In this document: positions 62,698 through 64,000 of the stretch, in pieces
Numbering within the stretch: the stretch's first letter is position 1
Layout: the number at the start of each line of letters is the position of its first letter
From: Brevibacillus panacihumi W25
Lineage (GTDB): Bacteria > Bacillota > Bacilli > Brevibacillales > Brevibacillaceae
Assembly (NCBI RefSeq): GCF_000503775.1
Contig: NZ_KI629782.1
Location: forward strand, 310,001-374,000
Length of the DNA: 64,000 bases
Reading direction: 5' to 3'
Notes under the pieces: model-generated
What the model saw: only the letters and a program-made list of their open reading frames with translations
Database searches by the model: none
Told to the model about the DNA's origin: nothing
Made by a program: the position numbers and the translations under genes

Positions 62698-63786
62698 TTA
62701 GGCACCTTTTACGATCTCTTCGAGGGCGCGAAGCAATTTTTCATTCTGTTCCGCAGTCCCAATCGTGATTCGCTGATAGCCTGGATGCCCCAGTGCACTA
62801 CCGGATCGAACGATAATACCATGACTCAGCAGTTTTTTAAAGACCTCATTGGAATCCTGGTTCAAGTTGACAAGAACAAAATTCGTCTGCGAAGGGTAGT
62901 ATTGCAAGCCCCATTCGTCGAACCGATCCGTCAACTGTTTCATGCCTGCTCTGTTTTTCTCCCGGCAGGAAACCACGAATTCCTGGTCATGCAAGGCTGC
63001 ACGGGCAGCTGCCTGTCCCAGAGTTCCCGTGTTAAACGGCTCGCGCACATGCTCGAGCGCCGATACAATTTCTTCGGAAGCGATTCCGTAACCTACGCGC
63101 ATCGTCGCGAGCCCGTAGATTTTGGAAAAGGTGCGCAAGATGATCAGATTTGGGTAGTCAGCCAGCATTGGAACAGTCTGCGGATATTCCGGGTCCACCA
63201 CGTACTCGTAGTAGGCTTCGTCCAGAACGACCAAGACTTCTTTCGGAACCTTTTTCAAAAAGGCTTCCAGCTCTGCTGTCGTAACAATTGTGCCGGAAGG
63301 ATTGTTCGGATTGCATACCCAGACCACGCGTGTCTGCTCATTGACAGCAGCAGCCATGGCTTCCAGATCGTGCACACCGTCTTTTAACGGAACCTCGATC
63401 AGCTCCGCTCCTTCGATAATGGCATTGGAACGATATTGGGAAAAGGTAGGCTTTGCCATCACTGTATTCGTACCCTCGCTGAGGAAGGCGCGGGCGATCA
63501 TGAGAAGATTTTCGTCCGAACCGTTGCCAAAGATCAGCTGCTCAGGCTTAACACCGAGGAATTCAGACAAGTCCCAACGCAATTGCAAGCTGGCGCCGTC
63601 CGGGTAAATCGCCAGGTTGTCCAGTTGTGCGACAATCGCTTCTTTGGCTTTCGGGGAACAGCCATACGGATTTTCATTGGAAGCGAGCTTGATCACTTCC
63701 GTCAAACCATACTCGCGTTTTACATCTTCAATCGGTTTCCCAGGTTGGTAGACCGGGGCATTGAGGATTCGTTGCTTGGGTTGCAT
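62698..63786 (-). CDS. hisC: Histidinol-phosphate/aromatic aminotransferase
   Basis: In the trp region this aminotransferase serves both histidine and aromatic amino acid synthesis. The 362-residue PLP enzyme has ASNENPYGCSPKA, the PNNPSGT block and the PLP lysine in RTFSKIYGLATMRVGYG. It starts 30 bases after the trpA stop, so it is in the trp operon. Confidence 0.96.
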   Translation of the reverse strand: MQPKQRILNAPVYQPGKPIEDVKREYGLTEVIKLASNENPYGCSPKAKEAIVAQLDNLAIYPDGASLQLRWDLSEFLGVKPEQLIFGNGSDENLLMIARAFLSEGTNTVMAKPTFSQYRSNAIIEGAELIEVPLKDGVHDLEAMAAAVNEQTRVVWVCNPNNPSGTIVTTAELEAFLKKVPKEVLVVLDEAYYEYVVDPEYPQTVPMLADYPNLIILRTFSKIYGLATMRVGYGIASEEIVSALEHVREPFNTGTLGQAAARAALHDQEFVVSCREKNRAGMKQLTDRFDEWGLQYYPSQTNFVLVNLNQDSNEVFKKLLSHGIIVRSGSALGHPGYQRITIGTAEQNEKLLRALEEIVKGA

Positions 63787-63816
63787 GCACGTCTCACTCC
63801 TGCATTCTTTTTCACA

Positions 63817-64000
63817 TTATTGTAGCGCACTCGTCAGCTGATGTACAAAGTTTTTTATTTTTCCGACAGCCTCTCCTGTTGTAGCAGGGTCCTTCAATTC
63901 TGATTCATACCGCTCGATTTCCCGTACAATGGCACTCCCCACGATCACCGCATCCGCATGGGGCGCAAGTGTGCGGACTTGTTCCGGGGTCGAGATGCCA
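63817..64000 (-). CDS. trpA: Tryptophan synthase alpha chain (C-terminal part)
   Basis: Only the last 60 residues are in the window; the gene runs off the right edge. The stretch GISTPEQVRTLAPHADAVIV-GSAIV is the conserved TrpA C-terminal glycerol-phosphate binding region. It is followed directly by hisC. Confidence 0.93.
   Translation of the reverse strand, partial: GISTPEQVRTLAPHADAVIVGSAIVREIERYESELKDPATTGEAVGKIKNFVHQLTSALQ

Noticed and set aside
1-64000. CRISPR arrays, tRNA or rRNA genes, insertion sequences, phage attachment sites
   Set aside because: None seen by eye. The only tandem repetition is the coding decapeptide array, and no transposase or integrase reading frame is present. 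A dedicated scan was not possible.

Overview
The window is a chromosomal segment of a spore-forming, menaquinone-using Firmicute. Codon usage, strong AGGAGG-type ribosome binding sites, frequent GTG/TTG starts, bacillithiol genes, spore genes (YheC/D, YpjB) and gene order point to Brevibacillus or a close Paenibacillales relative. This is an inference from reading the sequence; no database search was run. No rRNA, tRNA, CRISPR array, prophage or insertion sequence was seen. Nearly all genes are on the minus strand; leuCD, an MFS pseudogene, a YitT-family gene and two small ORFs are on the plus strand.

Layout. 1-16950: mixed housekeeping genes: a spore-associated ATP-grasp protein, an RluA pseudouridine synthase, a thioredoxin-like protein, a LysR regulator divergent from leuCD, a YngI-like acyl-CoA synthetase, YajQ, an atypical SDR, an RND efflux pump with a lipoprotein adaptor, and oligoendopeptidase F. 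17083-23924: a surface-polysaccharide cluster (UDP-glucose dehydrogenase, epimerase, nucleotidyltransferase, three glycosyltransferases, a small coiled-coil protein). 24087-64000: a long block whose order closely follows the trpA-to-dnaD region of Bacillus subtilis as I know it: trpA-hisC-tyrA-aroA, ypiA/ypiF-like genes, qcrABC, ypjA, ypjB, a YitT protein, mazG-like, dapB, mgsA, bshB1, bshA, cca, birA, panBCD, dinG, tseB, asnS, dnaD.

Lineage-specific genes interrupt this backbone: an ECF sigma/anti-sigma pair, a degenerate amidohydrolase, a metallo-beta-lactamase-fold lipoprotein with no metal ligands, Rex, an MTA/SAH deaminase, a short FtsH-like protease overlapping a membrane protein gene, and a 711-residue protein made of 47 exactly phased ten-residue repeats.

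The most unusual items are (1) the 47-copy decapeptide repeat protein, (2) a possible split FtsH whose extracytoplasmic part is encoded by the overlapping upstream gene, (3) a short transcription unit with a consensus promoter, a C-rich segment complementary to ribosome binding sites and a strong terminator (sRNA or attenuator), (4) two small ORFs of 25 and 53 codons with near-perfect ribosome binding sites, and (5) enzyme-fold proteins that have lost catalytic residues. Linked functions are aromatic amino acid synthesis, the bc-type menaquinol-cytochrome c reductase, bacillithiol synthesis, pantothenate synthesis and lysine/diaminopimelate synthesis.
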